The notes beneath the pieces are model-generated. The model saw only the letters and a program-made list of their open reading frames with translations. It made no database searches and had not been told where the DNA came from. From Bacteroides nordii WAL 11050 = JCM 12987 (GTDB lineage: Bacteria > Bacteroidota > Bacteroidia > Bacteroidales > Bacteroidaceae): a stretch of 64,000 nt of DNA. Both the position numbers and the translations under genes were made by a program. The stretch is taken from positions 1 through 64,000 of the forward strand of contig BAJA01000026.1 of assembly GCA_000613465.1 (NCBI GenBank), given 5' to 3'. Below, in pieces: positions 20,434 to 30,456 of this stretch (the stretch's first letter is position 1; each line of letters begins with the position of its first letter).

Positions 20434-22859
20434 ATGAAGCAAATATATTATATTCTTTTTATAGGCTTGTTTTTATTAAAAACAAGTGGAACATACGCAC
20501 AGGATTTGTCAGGAATCACAATTTATGTAAATCCGGGACATGGTGGATTTGATAGTGATGACCGGAACATTCCGGTTGGCCCTTATGGACCGGGTGATGT
20601 AAATGGCTTTTGGGAGTCACAGTCTAATCTGGATAAGGGAGTGCAGTTAGTTGAACTGTTGAAAGGTGCGAAGGCGAATGTATACATTAGTCGTACAACA
20701 AATACAACAGCCGATGACCTGCCTTTAACTCAGATTGTAAGAGAAGCAAATGAATGTAATGCGGATTATATGCTTTCTATTCATAGTAATGCCGGAGTTA
20801 CAAACTATGTTCTTCAGCTTTATGCTGGTGTGGATCCGGATGATAATCATACATATCCTACACCTACTCCTCATTCAGATCGTAGCCGCGAGATTAGTAC
20901 TGTTATTGCTAAGAATCTTTATGCAAATGAAGTAAATTGCTGGGCTTCTGACTATACTGTACGTGGTGATAAAACATTTGCAGCTCAGGTGATGGGGTGG
21001 AGTAACGGGTATGGTGTTTTGAGAGGATTGACTGTCCCCGGATGTATATCGGAAGGCTCTATGCATGATTACATACCTGAAACCCGGCGTTTGATGAATA
21101 TGGATTATAAATGGTTAGAGGCATGGAATTTTTATAAATCTTTTTGTGAAATATTTAAGGCGGAAGCCTTCTTACTACGGGAAATATTGTAGGTAGTGTT
21201 CACGATAGCCGAAATAAAGATTTGGGAAGCCATGTGAAAATCAGGAACTCAAAAGATGAACTATTAGCCTTGAATAAAGCAGTTGTTACGCTTAACCCTG
21301 GAAATCTAACATATACAACGGATGATATTGATAATGGAGTATTTGTATTTAAGCAGCTGCTTCCCGGAAAGTATACAGTAAAAGTGACTGCTGATAAATA
21401 TTTTGATAAAACGTATGACTTGGAAGTTAAAGCCGGAGAAGTCAGCTATTTAGATGCACGTTTAGATATGCAGCGCTTGACTCCTCCTGAAGTGGTTAAC
21501 TATTCTCCTAAAGTAGAAGAAGGTGAACTTGTAGAGTGTAGTTCGAAGATCGTTTTTGAGTTTAATTGGGATGTGGATACAGAATCTGCAATACAAGCAT
21601 TTTCCATTACTCCGGATGTAAAAGGAACAATTACATTTGAAGATAGTCAACATCGGATGATTTTTGCACCGGATAAACCGTATGATATTTCTACCTTGTA
21701 TACAGTGAAACTGGATAAAAGCCTGAAACACCCTGGTAATATGGCAATGGAAAAAGATTTTGTATTCAGTTTCCTTACTAAAGATCGTAATAGATTGAAA
21801 CTATTGGGTTGTTATCCGACTCCTGGGGTAGAATGCGTTAACTATGGTAAAAGTGCTCCATTTGAGTTCAGATTTGATAATAAATTGAATTCTACATTGG
21901 TCAGGGATGCTGTTAAAATATATAATTCAAAAGGTGAAGAGTTATCTAAAGTACCCCGTTCTATAAAAGTAAATTCTGTCAGTGCACCTTATGGTTCTTT
22001 GGCGTTCACTCTTTCCGAAGGATTAACAAAAAATGAAACGTATCGTGTTGTTGTTGACAGAAATATGATTGATGTTGATGGTATTGATATTGTTGAACCG
22101 ATGGATTATACTTTTAAAGCTGTAGATGTGAAAGTAACAGACAGAACGGTTGGACTGGATATGGAAACTGCCGGAACATTTACTTATTTTGCAGATGGCA
22201 GTACAGGCATTACGTCGGCCAGTACTTCCCGGAATACCTCTAAAGTGTTGTTTGGTTCTTCTTCTGGTGCGTTTACATATAATTTTGCGGTAGATACAGC
22301 AGACGGTATAGCTTGTTATCAAACTACTTCAGGATTTCAGGTTGATGCCACTAAAGCAATTGGTATGCATGTTTTGGGTGATCTGACTGGTAATGAGGTT
22401 TGGTTACAACTGTCTTCTTCTGATGGAGATGTTCAGGAGATCAAGCTTGCCGATCTTACATTCTGTGATTGGGCATTTGTAGAAGTTTCTTTGGGAACCC
22501 TTCCTGCAAAGAAAACTTATGAACTTACCGGATTGAAAATAAAGCAGAAAGCACAACCTCTGACAAAAACAGGAACGATTTATGTAGATAATGTTTTGGT
22601 ATATGACAATACTTTGACATCTATAGAAGCTGAAATCGTTTCAGGATTCTCTTTCCGTTATATTGCCGGAACTAATGAAATTGTGGCAAGTAGTGACAAG
22701 GTAGTATCTATGGAGCTTTATTCATTATCGGGAGAACTATTATCGAAAGTGGCTTCATCTCGGATGGATGTTGGTGGATTGACCAAAGGTATTTATGTGA
22801 TAAAGGCTAATTTGGAATCAGGAAGTAGCGTTTCGCAGAAAATAGTTTTGAGAGATTGA
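20434..22859 (+). pseudogene. Amidase_3 N-acetylmuramoyl-L-alanine amidase with Big_5 and C-terminal sorting-like domains, frameshifted
   Basis: The N-terminal frame (20434-21192) encodes a signal peptide and an Amidase_3 domain with zinc-site motifs NPGHGG, FWESQSN and SIHSNA and the catalytic-type CISEGSMHDY. It stops at 21190-21192. The -1 frame then continues with TTGNIVGSVHDS, a carboxypeptidase-regulatory-like domain, two Big_5-type domains, a possible carbohydrate-binding region and a T9SS-like tail (LTKGIYVIKANL). The intact amidase at 26428 has the same join, so this was one 808-aa protein. Adding one T in the TT at about 21172 restores it. The amidase part alone may still be made and exported. 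Confidence 0.85.
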
Positions 22860-22873
22860 TACTGATTTTTTAA

Positions 22874-22900
22874 TAACGGCTGGCAAATAGCCGGCCGTTA
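22874..22900 (+). terminator. Hairpin after the first amidase gene
   Basis: TAACGGCTGGC (22874-22884) and GCCGGCCGTTA (22890-22900) form an 11-bp stem with one G-T pair and a 5-base loop. The T run after it is weak, so it may be an attenuator or a 3' stabiliser between the two modules. Confidence 0.55.
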
Positions 22901-22926
22901 CTTAATTTGATAAAAAATCATTAAGT

Positions 22927-25386
22927 ATGAAGAGAAAGATTCTTTTATATATACTACTACTGGCATTCTGTAATACCTTGGAAGCACAGGAACCGGCATG
23001 GGGAACTCCGGATACACTGGAGCATTATAGCTTGGGAGCGGGAGTGCAATATACCAAAATAGCCTATCGGGATAAACCTATACTAATGTGGGTCACAACT
23101 ATAGATCTGACGAATCCTTATACGAAGATTGAGCAGGTACAATCGAACAATAAGGTTCCGGATGTACCCAGAGAGACTGTTATGAGTATGTCTAAAGCCC
23201 ACACTTATCCCGGACATCGGGTTTGTGCCGCATTCAACCATGACTTCTTCGTTTATGAAGCGGGTGTATGTATCGGAGTTAATGTGAGTAATGGTGAGAT
23301 ACCTTATGGAGCAGGCTGGGGACGCTCTATCTTTGCTGTTTCGGAAGATGAAACAGCGGCAGTATTTTACCCGTCTCTGAACGCAAATGTTATTTTGAAA
23401 GATGGCAGTACTGTGAAAATTGATTATTATAACTCTGCTGCTACATTTATTTCGGGAAACTGTGTGTTATTTAATCACTTGAATAGTAGAACACTGACAG
23501 AACAAGGGAAATATATCAAGATCAAACCACTGAGTAGGTGGAAAGTGAATGGGGATGATATAAAGTGTGAAGTCTTGGAGATATCAGATGTTCCATTGCA
23601 AACGTCACAAACGGAATGTGTGATTTATGCACGGAACGAAAGTATTCAAAGTTTTGAGGGAAAAGTCACTCCGGGTGATATAATCTTTATTTCACAGAAA
23701 TTTGTGAAAGGTAAGTTTGGCGAACCACTAAAAAATATTGTAGCTGGTTTTCATGGTTATCCCAGTATTGCTTATGAAGGAAAACTGCATGAAGGTGAAT
23801 ATAATGATTTTGAAAACGGTCGTGAATATGAGGTCTCTGCCCGGGTGATGGGCGGAATGTCAAAAGATGGTAAAACAGTTTATATTGTAACGGTTGAAGG
23901 AGGAACTTCTGCCAGTCCGGGTGTAAACTGTATTGATATTGCTAACTGGATGTTGGCCCATGGCTCGTGGAATGTAGTAAACTTCGATAGTGGGGGCTCC
24001 GCAACGATAGCTGTTGACCATGAAATGCTGAATTATCCGATGCGTGGTAGCATTCGTCCGGTAGCCGATGCTTTGCTGGTTGTATCAACTGCACCTGAGG
24101 AAGAGGTTGTTGCTTCTTATGCATTTATAACCCCGAGTCTTTATACTACGGCAGTCTCGTTGAATCCACTTACACTCCTCTCTTTTAATGAACATGGTAA
24201 AATGTTGGAAAAGGGAGTTCAAGGATTTACTTATCAATGTATACCTGAGGACTTGGGATATGTAGACTCGGAGGGTGTATTCCATGCGAGCCTGAATGCT
24301 ACAAAAGGTCAGATTATAGCTACTAAGGATGGAAAAAAAGCGGTTTTGAATGTTTTTGTATCTCCTGTCTCGGATGTTCAAGCCTATCCGCAGAATATAT
24401 TGATAGATGGGATACGTGAATTTCCTATCAGGATTGATGCAAAATCAGGGAAACAAGTTTATCAATTAGATCCGGGAGCATTTACCTGGAGTTCCTCTAA
24501 TCCTGATTGTTGTCTGGTACAGGATGGAGTGATAAAGGGTATAGCTAATGGCGAGACAGGACTTCACGGAACTTTAGATGAGTTGAGTGTACATGTAAAT
24601 GTGAAAGTTGAGATAGCTGGTAAGGAAAGAATACATGAGACCTTTGCTGACTTAGCATCGTGGCCAATAAAAACTTCTGGAACCTTTTCCAATTTGAGGT
24701 ATGAAAATACCGCATTACCAAATGGCTGGGAAGATGGTATCAATATGATATTTGATGTCAAAACCGGACGTTCTGCTTCTATTGAGTTTAATAAGCCTGT
24801 AACTTTTTATAGCTTGCCTGACTCGGTTTCTTTCCGGATGTTCGTGAAAGATGATGTGATTAAAGAACTCTATCTTGATTTTGCATCAAATACAAAAACT
24901 GGTTTTTTGAAAACAAAGTTGATACCTGTTGTCAGGAAAGATTCTGTGTATTCAGTATCTTTTATGGAAGATGATCTGCCATTAAATCTTATAGAGTATC
25001 CTTTGACACTGACAAGTATGAAATTTTATCTAAAAGCGGGAATGTCTCTTATCGGTACTAAGTTCTCTTTTAAAGATCTAAAGGCATACTATCCGTCTGC
25101 TTCAGGAGTTGGTATTTCAGAGGTGGTAGTGAGTAAACATCTTTCATGGTTGGCTACTTCGAAGGATGAAGCTGTTCTGCATTATTCATTATCCAAAGTG
25201 GGTACTGCCTCCATTTCTTTGTGGACTGTTGATGGAAAGAATATAATGAATCATATGACTAACCGACAACTTACAGGAGAGTATACGTACAATATTCCTC
25301 TTTATTCTTTTAATAATGGTGTTTACCTTTTGTCGGTAGTTGTTGATGGAAAGAAAGAAACACACAAATTTATTGTCAATAAATGA
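22927..25386 (+). CDS. NAGPA/DUF2233-family protein, paralog 4, with altered active-site motifs
   Basis: The product is 819 aa with a signal peptide (1-20, NTLEA|Q). It is homologous end to end to paralogs 1-3, including the Big_2-like segment (DGVIKGIANGETGLHGTL) and the C-terminal tail (FNNGVYLLSVVV). The active-site region differs: DGGGSS of the others is DSGGSA (D354-A359), PRTA/PRTG is SARVMGG, and the DGR/DGK motif is EGGTS. N-x-D-F (FNHDFF) is kept. It may have changed specificity or be a binding protein without activity. It leads the second module and follows the first amidase by 67 bases. Confidence 0.87.
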   Translation: MKRKILLYILLLAFCNTLEAQEPAWGTPDTLEHYSLGAGVQYTKIAYRDKPILMWVTTIDLTNPYTKIEQVQSNNKVPDVPRETVMSMSKAHTYPGHRVCAAFNHDFFVYEAGVCIGVNVSNGEIPYGAGWGRSIFAVSEDETAAVFYPSLNANVILKDGSTVKIDYYNSAATFISGNCVLFNHLNSRTLTEQGKYIKIKPLSRWKVNGDDIKCEVLEISDVPLQTSQTECVIYARNESIQSFEGKVTPGDIIFISQKFVKGKFGEPLKNIVAGFHGYPSIAYEGKLHEGEYNDFENGREYEVSARVMGGMSKDGKTVYIVTVEGGTSASPGVNCIDIANWMLAHGSWNVVNFDSGGSATIAVDHEMLNYPMRGSIRPVADALLVVSTAPEEEVVASYAFITPSLYTTAVSLNPLTLLSFNEHGKMLEKGVQGFTYQCIPEDLGYVDSEGVFHASLNATKGQIIATKDGKKAVLNVFVSPVSDVQAYPQNILIDGIREFPIRIDAKSGKQVYQLDPGAFTWSSSNPDCCLVQDGVIKGIANGETGLHGTLDELSVHVNVKVEIAGKERIHETFADLASWPIKTSGTFSNLRYENTALPNGWEDGINMIFDVKTGRSASIEFNKPVTFYSLPDSVSFRMFVKDDVIKELYLDFASNTKTGFLKTKLIPVVRKDSVYSVSFMEDDLPLNLIEYPLTLTSMKFYLKAGMSLIGTKFSFKDLKAYYPSASGVGISEVVVSKHLSWLATSKDEAVLHYSLSKVGTASISLWTVDGKNIMNHMTNRQLTGEYTYNIPLYSFNNGVYLLSVVVDGKKETHKFIVNK

Positions 25387-25506
25387 TAAAGGCAACACGA
25401 GCTTTCGAATACAAAAGCTTTTAATGTTGGAAAAATACTCTTTGAGACCTATTTTGACAGAATACTTATATAAGTAATATTTTATTAATCTTTAAATTCA
25501 TTCATT

Positions 25507-26418
25507 ATGAAAACTCCCTTTTTGTTGTTACTCGTATTGACGAGTCAATTAGCTTTTTCTCAGGGTATTAAAATGGTCAGTAATGAACAAATACCCATTA
25601 TGGAATCAGAAGACGGATGTCTTCCGATTATGAGCCCTACCGGTGATTATCTGATTTTGGCCGGTAATGATACTCAAGGTCTTAAAAAATATGACTTAGC
25701 AACGAAAAAACTGACAACTCTTACTACTGAAAAAGCAGTTGGCGTCCAGATTTCTTCCGATGGTAGTACAGTGGTATATCGAAGTAAAAACTACGAAGGA
25801 AAACTGCGTTATACTTCTTTAAAAAGCATTCAATTGGAGACTGGTGAAAAGGAAGAATTGATAAAGAATACACGTGATTTGGAAGGGGTGAACGTGAAAC
25901 AAGGCACTGTCTTGGCAGTGAATAAGGGTAAAATGGTTTCAAAAAGAGTCTCCGGTGAGAAATTAGAATCTATACCAGTGGTGCCGAGTATTAAAGATGG
26001 ACAACTTTATATAACAGAGAAGGGTAAAACTCGTCTATTATCTCCTGCCGGAACGAATGTGAATTATTTGTGGCCTTCTGTATCACCGGATGGAAAGAAG
26101 CTGTTGTATTATGTTATGGACCAGGGGCAAGCTTATGTGAGCAATTCTGACGGAACCAATCCTGTATCTTTAGGGATATTGCGCGCCCCGAAATGGATGG
26201 GTAATGATTGGGTTGTAGGTATGGTTGATTATGATAATGGAGAAGTTGTGACTTCTTCGGAAATAGTTGGAGTTGCTGCTGATGGTACACAACGTACGGT
26301 ATTAACTGATGATTCTGTGATAGCTTTATATCCGTCAGCTTCCGCTGATGCTTCTAAAATAGTGTATACTACTAATGACGGAAAAGTGTTTTTAATGAAG
26401 ATCGAAACCAATAAATAA
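25507..26418 (+). CDS. Secreted TolB/PD40-like beta-propeller protein, copy 2
   Basis: The product is 303 aa with a signal peptide (1-18, LAFS|Q). PD40-type blades are visible: LPIMSPTGDYLILAG, VQISSDGSTVVYRS, WPSVSPDGKKLLYYV and YPSASADASKIVYTT. It is the paralog of the protein at 19561, sharing the late stretch LGILRAPKWMGNDWVVGM against IGYLNAPVWYDDHKIVGM, so the two belong to the same subfamily. It lies between the second glycosidase and the second amidase, 9 bases before the latter. The role is unknown; binding of a substrate or of the partner enzyme is plausible. Confidence 0.85.
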   Translation: MKTPFLLLLVLTSQLAFSQGIKMVSNEQIPIMESEDGCLPIMSPTGDYLILAGNDTQGLKKYDLATKKLTTLTTEKAVGVQISSDGSTVVYRSKNYEGKLRYTSLKSIQLETGEKEELIKNTRDLEGVNVKQGTVLAVNKGKMVSKRVSGEKLESIPVVPSIKDGQLYITEKGKTRLLSPAGTNVNYLWPSVSPDGKKLLYYVMDQGQAYVSNSDGTNPVSLGILRAPKWMGNDWVVGMVDYDNGEVVTSSEIVGVAADGTQRTVLTDDSVIALYPSASADASKIVYTTNDGKVFLMKIETNK

Positions 26419-26427
26419 TTGATTACT

Positions 26428-29400
26428 ATGAAACTACATAAATTAATCATGGTATGGGTTGGGATAATACTGACGTTCAGTGTATCTGCTACCGATTTAA
26501 AAGATGCCAGAATTTATATTAATCCCGGACATGGAGGATGGACTGCAAATGATCGCCCGATGGCGACTATCAATTATGCACAGATGGATATTCGCGGCTT
26601 TTTCGAGACGAATACCAATTTGATTAAAGGGTTGGCACTTAGAGATGAACTAGTGAAGGCTGGGGCCGGATTCATCAAAATGTCCCGTACACAAAATGGT
26701 TTTGTCTCGGCAGGTGATAAGAATGCGACTGAAAATGATAAGGTAGAAACGAGTACACAGATCGTAACATTATCTGTCATTTGTGAAGATGTGGAAGCAA
26801 ATAATATGGATTATTTTATTTCTATCCATAGTAATGCTGCTACTGAGGGGAGCATGACTAACTATCCGTTGGTGTTGTATCGCGGTACCGATGGTGCATC
26901 CGGAAACGGGTTGGTAAATGCAAAAGAAATGGCGTATGATGCTTGGAAATACATTGTAAAAAATGAGGTTACCTATCATTCGGCTTATACTGCCGAAACT
27001 GCCAACAATAGCCGTGGAGATATCTCTTTTTACGGGAGCTCATCTACGAGTGGCTTGGGATATACCGGCTATTTAGGGGTCTTGAAGCATGGGTGTGACG
27101 GATTTTTGAGTGAAGGTTGTTTCCATACTTACCAACCGGAACGCCAGCGTTTACTGAATGAGGATTATTGTCGACAGGAAGGAGTGAGATATTCCCGTGC
27201 CATTCGTGCCTGGTTTAATGATAACAGTGAAACAAAAGGGTGTATTATGGGAACCGTCAAAGATATCAGCAAACCTTTAGAGCATCCGTTATATACCTAT
27301 AAGGTAAATTCGGTGGATGCCTATTATCCGTTGAACGATGTGAAGGTGGTACTCGAAGATGCCAACGGTAATAAGATTGGCGAATATCTGACTGATAAAG
27401 AGTATAATGGGATTTTTGTTTTTACTGAACTTACTCCGGGGACCTATAAATTAGTATTTGATATCGAAGGGTATTGGAAAGAGACAGAGGAGATAGAGGT
27501 GGTGGCGAATGAAACTTCGTTTATCAATAAACGGCTGACGGATACATCGAAAGAAGAACCTTCGGATGAACCGGTAATAGAAGAGGTGGATTATTATCCG
27601 CATCCGGTACAAGATGGTGATATTGCTGCTGCCCGTTCGTATCATTTCACTAAGGAAGGCGAGTTGCAAACGGTAGAGGTATTGAAAGATCTGACCGTCC
27701 GTCGTGCAATTCTCCGTGATGGAAAGTATTACGTATTGGCTGTGAATGGAGACAAAATGCCCCGGCTGCTTGTTCTGGACCCTGTAACCGGAGAATTGTT
27801 GAAAGAGATGAGTACAGAGGGGATTAAAACGGAAGGATTTAATGGAAAGGCATATCCTTATGTACTTTCTGATATCGCATTTACAACAGATGGTGTTCTG
27901 CTTGGAACCAATTCTACGGTAATTGGTAAAGAAGGGAACTCTTATCAGACTGGAGACTTTTATATGTATAAATGGCAGGCCACAGAAGATAAAGCACTCG
28001 AAGAGGCAACTCCCGAGGTACTTTTGACTCTTCCTACTAATACTTCTGCAAGTCTGCTTGCTGCCGGGAATAATAATTCCAATTTTATGGCTAATAGTAT
28101 CGCTGTAAATGGTACACTGGATAACTTTAAATTCTATTTCGATTCACATGCCGGTAACGGGTGGAGTACCACATATGGTATACGCTATTTGTGTTGGCAA
28201 GTGAAAGATGGTCAGGTAATAGGGACTCAATACAATGATACCGAATATACGGAAAAGGAGTTAGGAGCAGATGTACAAATGACCCTTTCTCCGTTAGGTA
28301 TTGATCGCCTTATCGTCGACGGAAATTCTATAGTACCACGTGAATTCCGAATTTCATGGGATTCAAATGATGGTGTTGAAGTAGCTAATTTTGCAGGTGA
28401 TATTCCTGTAGAGTCTACCGGTGCCAATTATTTCCGTTATGCCAATAAAATTTATATGAGTGTTCCGGTATGTGAGAAGAAAGATGAGAAGTATTCTTAC
28501 AAGTCATACTTGTATGATGTGACTGACGGGCTGGATAAAGCGGTGAATGTTGGAGAGACAGAAGCTGTAATCACTAATGATGCCATTACTTATATGGCAA
28601 GTGTGGGAGTGGTTGATAACGCAGATATAGTACAACACTTGTTGGTTGGACTTCAGGCTGTCAGCTATACTACAAAAGGGGTAGAGCAAGACGCTTCTCC
28701 GGCTCGTATCTTTGCCTATAATCTTAAATCGGTTCGTACAAACGATGGTTATGATATCTGTTTTGATCTGAATGAGAAAGCTGAAGCGATAGATCTCATC
28801 TTGATAGATGTTGCATCGGGTACTGTAGTGAAGACAATTTCACTGGGTGCGTTTGATAAGGTTAGTAACAAAGTAAGTCTCGCTTTCGCTGATATCCCTG
28901 ATGTAGAATGTACCTGGGAACTTCGGGCGACGGCAGGTAATGTGACCCGCTTTGTGAAATTATCAGATGACAGTAAGAACTATCATTATTTTGCTCCCAA
29001 AGGTGTGAGTATTGATAAATCTCCTGAAAGTCCCTATTTCGGTCGGGTATATGTTACTAATACAGCTGCCGGAGAAGCCTCCGGAAGAACGACTGCTACA
29101 GGCGTTTATGTAATGGGCCCCGATGCATTGGATATAACCGGTCAGGGAGATAAAGCCTATGCAGGTGATGTACAATGGACAGGTGTTGTAGGTGAAGGTC
29201 CTCGTAAAGTGGCAGTTGCCGCTGACGGACGCGTGTTCTTATGTGATGCAAGTTCTTCTAATGCAGGTGTGTACTTAATGAATCCGGAAACGTTTACTAT
29301 ATCGCCTGTATTCAAAGGGGCTACCAATGAGGCAGGAAGTTTAAGTATCGGCGGTGTATATGTAGGTGGACAAATGACTGCTATAGGTGTACGTGGAACT

Positions 29401-30258
29401 GGTGAGGCTACCCAATTGTATACTGTGGATAAGACAACTTCAGGTGCTAGTTGGAAGAAATTTATCAATGTGTATAATATTGGAGAGGCGGATGTCTGGA
29501 CAACTGCTCCTAGCTACTCAAAGGCTGCAAGTAGTTATATCGGGAATGATAATAGTAGTATTGTTCCTGTATCAACCGGTTATTGGGCAGGTCAGTATCG
29601 TGGTGCTGGTGGCAATAGTACAGCTAATCCATGTATGTTCTACTTTAGCGATGAACTGAATGATGCTGTATTTAATACTGCTGAACCGAATATTGTAGAA
29701 ACTTCCTCACAGAATGGGGCGTTGGCCGTTAATGAAAAAGAAGGGATCGTTGCTTTGAGTAACAATGGCGGAGTTTCCATATTCCAATATAAGATGAATA
29801 AGGACGGTATTCCTGCTGTATCTGAAAAATTCCGGAATATGCTTGGCAGTGTGGCTGATGCTACTTATGATGATTTTGAATTTGATTACGCAGGCAATTT
29901 GTATGCTGTTTCAACATCTGGTAAGATTGTAAGTGTATGGGCAATGCCTACCGATAATAATAGTTGTGTTACACCTGCAAAGAAAACAATGACATTGAAG
30001 AAGAAAGATGATGTTGGTGTACAGGAGACAGAAGTCGGAATAACAAGAATCTATCCTAATCCGGTTGATGATGTGGCTACTATTGAGTCTTCAGAAGTAA
30101 TTGATGTGATCACCGTATACAATGCGTCCGGAACAATGGTTGATAAGCAAATGAACGTAAATGCAAATACAACGGCTATTGATTTCTCGCGTTTTGCCAA
30201 AGGTCTTTATTTTGTAAAGTTAAATAATCAAAAGGCTATTAAGGTCATTAAGAAATAA
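26428..30258 (+). CDS. Large modular Amidase_3 N-acetylmuramoyl-L-alanine amidase with propeller and C-terminal sorting-like domain
   Basis: The product is 1276 aa from the ATG at 26428 (TTG at 26419 rejected). The signal peptide ends FSVSA. Amidase_3 (about 22-265) has NPGHGG, FFETNTN, SIHSNA and FLSEGCFHTY, the zinc and catalytic set that cleaves the lactyl-peptide bond of peptidoglycan. A carboxypeptidase-regulatory-like domain follows (about 275-375), then a long propeller-type region with several repeats (about 390-1190; GRVYVTNTAAGEASG, GEGPRKVAVAADGRVFLCD), and a textbook T9SS-like tail (ITRIYPNPVDD, FAKGLYFVKL). It closes the locus and is followed by a terminator. Confidence 0.92.
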   Translation: MKLHKLIMVWVGIILTFSVSATDLKDARIYINPGHGGWTANDRPMATINYAQMDIRGFFETNTNLIKGLALRDELVKAGAGFIKMSRTQNGFVSAGDKNATENDKVETSTQIVTLSVICEDVEANNMDYFISIHSNAATEGSMTNYPLVLYRGTDGASGNGLVNAKEMAYDAWKYIVKNEVTYHSAYTAETANNSRGDISFYGSSSTSGLGYTGYLGVLKHGCDGFLSEGCFHTYQPERQRLLNEDYCRQEGVRYSRAIRAWFNDNSETKGCIMGTVKDISKPLEHPLYTYKVNSVDAYYPLNDVKVVLEDANGNKIGEYLTDKEYNGIFVFTELTPGTYKLVFDIEGYWKETEEIEVVANETSFINKRLTDTSKEEPSDEPVIEEVDYYPHPVQDGDIAAARSYHFTKEGELQTVEVLKDLTVRRAILRDGKYYVLAVNGDKMPRLLVLDPVTGELLKEMSTEGIKTEGFNGKAYPYVLSDIAFTTDGVLLGTNSTVIGKEGNSYQTGDFYMYKWQATEDKALEEATPEVLLTLPTNTSASLLAAGNNNSNFMANSIAVNGTLDNFKFYFDSHAGNGWSTTYGIRYLCWQVKDGQVIGTQYNDTEYTEKELGADVQMTLSPLGIDRLIVDGNSIVPREFRISWDSNDGVEVANFAGDIPVESTGANYFRYANKIYMSVPVCEKKDEKYSYKSYLYDVTDGLDKAVNVGETEAVITNDAITYMASVGVVDNADIVQHLLVGLQAVSYTTKGVEQDASPARIFAYNLKSVRTNDGYDICFDLNEKAEAIDLILIDVASGTVVKTISLGAFDKVSNKVSLAFADIPDVECTWELRATAGNVTRFVKLSDDSKNYHYFAPKGVSIDKSPESPYFGRVYVTNTAAGEASGRTTATGVYVMGPDALDITGQGDKAYAGDVQWTGVVGEGPRKVAVAADGRVFLCDASSSNAGVYLMNPETFTISPVFKGATNEAGSLSIGGVYVGGQMTAIGVRGTGEATQLYTVDKTTSGASWKKFINVYNIGEADVWTTAPSYSKAASSYIGNDNSSIVPVSTGYWAGQYRGAGGNSTANPCMFYFSDELNDAVFNTAEPNIVETSSQNGALAVNEKEGIVALSNNGGVSIFQYKMNKDGIPAVSEKFRNMLGSVADATYDDFEFDYAGNLYAVSTSGKIVSVWAMPTDNNSCVTPAKKTMTLKKKDDVGVQETEVGITRIYPNPVDDVATIESSEVIDVITVYNASGTMVDKQMNVNANTTAIDFSRFAKGLYFVKLNNQKAIKVIKK

Positions 30259-30278
30259 GTGTTTCAATAATAAGTGAG

Positions 30279-30326
30279 ATTCACCACAGGGAGATAGGTC
30301 TTTTTCCGCATTCTTCTGTGGTGAAT
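30279..30326 (+). terminator. Terminator of the 12-30 kb operon
   Basis: ATTCACCACAG (30279-30289) and CTGTGGTGAAT (30316-30326) form a perfect 11-bp stem with a 26-base loop, followed by TCTTTTTAT. It marks the right end of the accessory locus. Confidence 0.75.
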
Positions 30327-30403
30327 TCTTTTTATATTAAGTAGGGATAGCAACAATAACTCAATGTTCATATCCATTTTGTGTTGTTTATATATTAAAA
30401 AAG

Positions 30404-30436
30404 AAGCCGTCTGAAAAATTACTTCTCAGACGGCTT
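30404..30436. terminator. Bidirectional terminator 3' of asd
   Basis: AAGCCGTCTGA (30404-30414) and TCAGACGGCTT (30426-30436) are perfect arms flanked by A-rich sequence on the left and TTTTCTTT on the right, so it can end transcription of asd (minus strand) and any read-through from the left. Confidence 0.8.
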
Positions 30437-30456
30437 TTCTTTATGCTTTTATTTAA

